Shown here piece by piece: positions 61,534-64,000 of a stretch of 64,000 nucleotides of DNA. The DNA comes from Gorillibacterium massiliense. Its GTDB lineage: Bacteria > Bacillota > Bacilli > Paenibacillales > NBRC-103111. The first letter of the stretch is position 1; every line of letters begins with the position of its first letter. The stretch is taken from assembly GCF_000455485.1 (NCBI RefSeq), contig NZ_CBQR020000094.1:1-64000 (forward strand). Reading direction: 5' to 3'. The notes under the pieces are model-generated. The model saw nothing but the letters and a program-made list of their open reading frames with translations. It had not been told where the DNA came from and made no database searches. A program made the translations under genes and the position numbers.

Positions 61534-61571
61534 GGTGTGTAACAAAATGGTAAGAGGAGGATGGTTGAGTT

Positions 61572-62453
61572 ATGAAATACCATGTTGTCGATGTTTTTGC
61601 GCAAACCAAATATGCGGGGAACCCGCTAGCCGTATTTATCGGAGCGGGGCATTTGTCCGGCGAGGAAATGCAGGCAATCGCGCGGGAGATCAACTATGCG
61701 GAAACCACCTTTGTCTTATCGGAGGATCAGCGGAACGGCGGGTACGATGTGCGGATCTTTACGACGAACTACGAGTTGCCATTTGCCGGGCATCCTTCTT
61801 TGGGCACCGCCTACATCATTCGCAAGGAGATCATCAAGCAGCCCGTTGAAACGGTAACGCTGAACTTGAAAGCCGGCCAAATCCCCGTTTCCTTCGGTGA
61901 GGGCGCGGCTTCTCCGCTCACGATGAAACAAATACCGCCGCGTTTCGGCGAAACCTTGACGGCGGACGATCTGGCAGCGGTACTGGGGATTTTGCCTGAG
62001 GATATCGACAGCCGCACCCCCATTCAAGTCGTAAACAACGGTATCGGCGCGGCCATCGTGCCTTTATCCACGCTGCAAGCGGTCAAAAGCTGCCGCATCA
62101 ACCGTGACGCGTTTCGTTCATTCCTGAACCGCAACGGTATAATCACCTTGTTGGTTTATACGCCCGAGGCCGTGGAGGCCGGACACGATGTGCACGTTCG
62201 TGTCTTTGTCGATGATAATGGGTTTCCGGAAGACCCGGCTACGGGATCGGCATGCGGCTGTCTGGCCGGCTATTTAGTCAAACATCGGATATTCGGCTCC
62301 GCGTCCATCGATGTGAAAGCGGAGCAGGGCTATGAAATCGGACGCCCTTCCCTTCTCTATCTGAAAGCAGATGAACAAGAAGACGGCAGCATCTCCGTTT
62401 CCGTTGGAGGAAACGTGATCCCCGTCGCGCATGGCGAATGGCTGCAAGCTTAA
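61572..62453 (+). CDS. PhzF-family isomerase
   Basis: Cytoplasmic protein of 293 aa with the diaminopimelate-epimerase-like double fold. Catalytic Glu in INYAETTFVL, plus ELPFAGHPSLGTAY and the second-half mirror VDDNGFPEDPATGSACGCLAGYL. PhzF acts in phenazine synthesis, but no other phz gene is present and most relatives have unknown substrates. GAGGAGG lies 11 bases before the ATG. Confidence 0.9.
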   Translation: MKYHVVDVFAQTKYAGNPLAVFIGAGHLSGEEMQAIAREINYAETTFVLSEDQRNGGYDVRIFTTNYELPFAGHPSLGTAYIIRKEIIKQPVETVTLNLKAGQIPVSFGEGAASPLTMKQIPPRFGETLTADDLAAVLGILPEDIDSRTPIQVVNNGIGAAIVPLSTLQAVKSCRINRDAFRSFLNRNGIITLLVYTPEAVEAGHDVHVRVFVDDNGFPEDPATGSACGCLAGYLVKHRIFGSASIDVKAEQGYEIGRPSLLYLKADEQEDGSISVSVGGNVIPVAHGEWLQA

Positions 62454-62457
62454 AAAA

Positions 62458-62492
62458 AGAACCTATCTGATCCTTTCGGATGGATAGGTTCT
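62458..62492. terminator. Bidirectional terminator, phzF-like / yezD
   Basis: Stem AGAACCTATC / GATAGGTTCT with inner GATCC/GGAT, T-rich on both sides, between convergent genes. Confidence 0.85.
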
Positions 62493-62535
62493 TTCTTTTT
62501 GACTTCCTGCTCATGAGATGGCGGCTTGCGGCGAT

Positions 62536-62724
62536 TCACCGGGCTTCTCTGCGTTTGTTCGACAGCTCATCCCCGGAAGGATCAAACCGTTTGCGGTCCG
62601 TTTTGTCGATCTGAACAATACGGCCTTCATGAACGACGATCTGTACTGTTCCATAAAGCATTCCGTTCAGGGTATCTGTTAACAGGCTAGCCGTCTTCTC
62701 ATCCAACTCCAATGGTTTTGCCAT
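62536..62724 (-). CDS. YezD-family protein (DUF2292)
   Basis: Small cytoplasmic protein of 62 aa. LLTDTLNGMLYGTVQIVVHEGRIVQIDKTDRKRF matches the YezD pattern (GSVQIVVHxGxIxQIExxEKxR). Members are often beside sulfate-assimilation genes, as here with cysA 40 bases upstream, likely in one transcript. Function unknown. Confidence 0.85.
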   Translation of the reverse strand: MAKPLELDEKTASLLTDTLNGMLYGTVQIVVHEGRIVQIDKTDRKRFDPSGDELSNKRREAR

Positions 62725-62764
62725 TTAACCAATCCCTCTCTTTCCATAGTACCTGCTCTTTAAA

Positions 62765-63823
62765 TTAAATGTAGATGGGCATCGGGTCGACTTTGCGGGC
62801 ATTCTCCAGCATCGAACCCGATTGGTCATCGAAGCAGTACAAACGGTGAATGAGCAATCCGACTTCCTCTCCGATCTCCAGCGGTTCCTTCTCCAAGGAA
62901 CGGTACGCTAACAGCCGATGGGCGCCGGTGTCCACCTCAACCTCCCAAGTGGTGCCCCGGAAGTACAAATTGCGGACGATGCCGGTTTCCAGCACCGAAG
63001 TCAGCGGGCTCTCCGAATCCTTCGAAATTTCGATAAATTCCGGACGGATCATCGCTTTCGTACCCGCAGTCTGATTCTCGAAGCCTTTCAGCTTGGAACA
63101 ATCCTCGATCTGGTTAGACTCTCCGATGAAAGAAGCGACAAAAGGCGTAGCCGGCTCCTTGTAAATCGCCCAAGGACTGCCTTTCTGTTCCAGCTTGCCA
63201 CGGCTGATCACCATGATTTCATCGGCCACTTCCACGGCTTCCTCCTGATCATGGGTCACGAAGATCGTCGTGATCTTTACCCGGTCGATCATTTCTTTCA
63301 ACCAAGTGCGCAGCTCCTTACGGACTTTCGCATCGATGGCGGCAAAAGGCTCATCCAAGAGCAGCAGCTGCGGTTCTGGAGCGATAGCCCGGGCAAAAGC
63401 GACCCGCTGCCGCTGGCCTCCGGAGAGCTGATGAGGCAGCCGCTTGCCCAAGCCGTTCAGACCGGTCAGCTCGATCAACTCTTCCACCCTGGCGCGGGTT
63501 TCTTTTTTGTCTCTTTTTTGCACGGTGAGACCGAAGGCGATGTTATCATAAACCGTCATATGCTTGAACAAGGCATAGTTCTGAAAAACAAAGCCGATGC
63601 CCCGCTTCTGCGGCGGCGTGTTTTCCACCCGTACGCCATGAAAATAAATCTCACCCGAATCCGGCTGCTCAAGTCCGGCCAGCATGCGCAAAATCGTTGT
63701 TTTCCCGCCGCCGCTCGGTCCTAAGAGCCCGATCAGCTGGCCTTCCCCGATTTCAAAGCTGACGTTATCTACGGCAGCCTGCTTGGCATATTGCTTGCTA
63801 AGGTTTTTGACACTGATGTGCAT
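62765..63823 (-). CDS. cysA: Sulfate/thiosulfate ABC transporter ATP-binding protein
   Basis: ATPase of 352 aa. Walker A GPSGGGKTTILRML, signature LSGGQRQRVAFARA, Walker B LLLLDEPFAAID, switch VTHDQEEAVEVAD; a C-terminal TOBE-like domain (~235-350) binds regulators or the anion. The CysW end just upstream and yezD downstream support sulfate. ATG 63823 follows GGAGG by eight bases. Confidence 0.92.
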   Translation of the reverse strand: MHISVKNLSKQYAKQAAVDNVSFEIGEGQLIGLLGPSGGGKTTILRMLAGLEQPDSGEIYFHGVRVENTPPQKRGIGFVFQNYALFKHMTVYDNIAFGLTVQKRDKKETRARVEELIELTGLNGLGKRLPHQLSGGQRQRVAFARAIAPEPQLLLLDEPFAAIDAKVRKELRTWLKEMIDRVKITTIFVTHDQEEAVEVADEIMVISRGKLEQKGSPWAIYKEPATPFVASFIGESNQIEDCSKLKGFENQTAGTKAMIRPEFIEISKDSESPLTSVLETGIVRNLYFRGTTWEVEVDTGAHRLLAYRSLEKEPLEIGEEVGLLIHRLYCFDDQSGSMLENARKVDPMPIYI

Positions 63824-63854
63824 CGGGAATCCCTCCTTCATGATATCGGACCTA

Positions 63855-64000
63855 TCAGGCATGCTTGTGCTTCCATTCAACCAAAGCCTTAATCAAAAGC
63901 GTGACCATGGCCAGGAGCACCAGCAGAGACGCACAGGCAAAAGCGGCGGAAAATTGATATTCGTTATACAAGATCTCCACATGCAGCGGCAGCGTATTGG
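63855..64000 (-). CDS. cysW: Sulfate ABC transporter permease (partial)
   Basis: Only the last 48 residues are present; the gene enters from the right edge. NTLPLHVEILYNEYQFSAAF is the typical CysW/CysT end, followed by a last helix (CASLLVLLAMVTLLIKALVEW) and a basic tail KHKHA. It lies 31 bases before cysA, same strand. CysW fits better than CysT by this ending. Confidence 0.85.
   Translation of the reverse strand, partial: NTLPLHVEILYNEYQFSAAFACASLLVLLAMVTLLIKALVEWKHKHA

Noticed and set aside
61572..62453. Phenazine biosynthesis cluster
   Set aside because: Only a PhzF-family gene is present; neighbours are unrelated.

Overview
The window looks like a chromosome segment of a spore-forming Bacillota, most likely Paenibacillaceae. 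The signs are Firmicute-type Shine-Dalgarno sites, TTG and GTG starts, a Phe T-box leader, a cobalamin riboswitch, a Spo0E-family gene, YesM/YesN-type sugar signalling, and the pheS-pheT-zapA-cvpA-mutS2-DUF350 gene order also found in Bacillus. No ribosomal RNA, CRISPR array, intact insertion sequence or prophage was seen. This is a judgement from gene content; no database search was possible.

Layout. 1-5,900: sugar ABC importer (permease cut by the left edge, binding lipoprotein) divergent from its likely histidine kinase and response regulator, then an SGNH hydrolase. 6,150-9,640: HRDC-domain gene, a tandem 109-base repeat, a small conserved gene and ilvD. 9,860-19,800: a ten-gene minus-strand amino-sugar operon (binding protein, two permeases, GH84 beta-N-acetylglucosaminidase, DUF4127 protein, double GNAT, ManNAc-6-P epimerase, RpiR regulator, ROK kinase). 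20,100-26,000: SGNH hydrolase, 5'-3' exonuclease, oxidoreductase, a divergent UMP-kinase paralogue behind a leader-peptide attenuator, and a GntR/DUF1648 pair.

26,100-39,550: cobalamin region. One operon (cobQ, cobT, cobU, cobS, a second cobU-like gene, cobC, cbiB, cobD) covers late assembly and lower-ligand attachment. A riboswitch-controlled operon (btuF-like, btuC-like, btuD-like, pduO-type adenosyltransferase) imports and adenosylates corrinoids. Three copies of a modular inverted-repeat element lie between genes here. 39,600-47,500: Spo0E-like gene, aminotransferase with Lrp-type regulator, MFS transporter, a TetM-like translation GTPase coupled to a zinc-ribbon gene, an acidic zinc-binding protein, and a DUF350 protein with a 26-residue membrane peptide. 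47,500-58,300: pspA, mutS2, holin-like protein, cupredoxin lipoprotein, cvpA, a ZapA domain fused to a very long coiled coil, pheT, pheS and the T-box leader. 58,370-64,000: hypothetical anchored protein, tRNA-Gly, DUF1294 protein, aldo/keto reductase, PhzF-like protein, YezD, and cysA with the end of cysW.

The observations most worth a second look are the attenuator-controlled PyrH paralogue at 23,422-24,340, the nested repeat family, the GH84/DUF4127 operon, the ZapA-coiled-coil fusion and the TetM-like GTPase with an altered domain IV tip.
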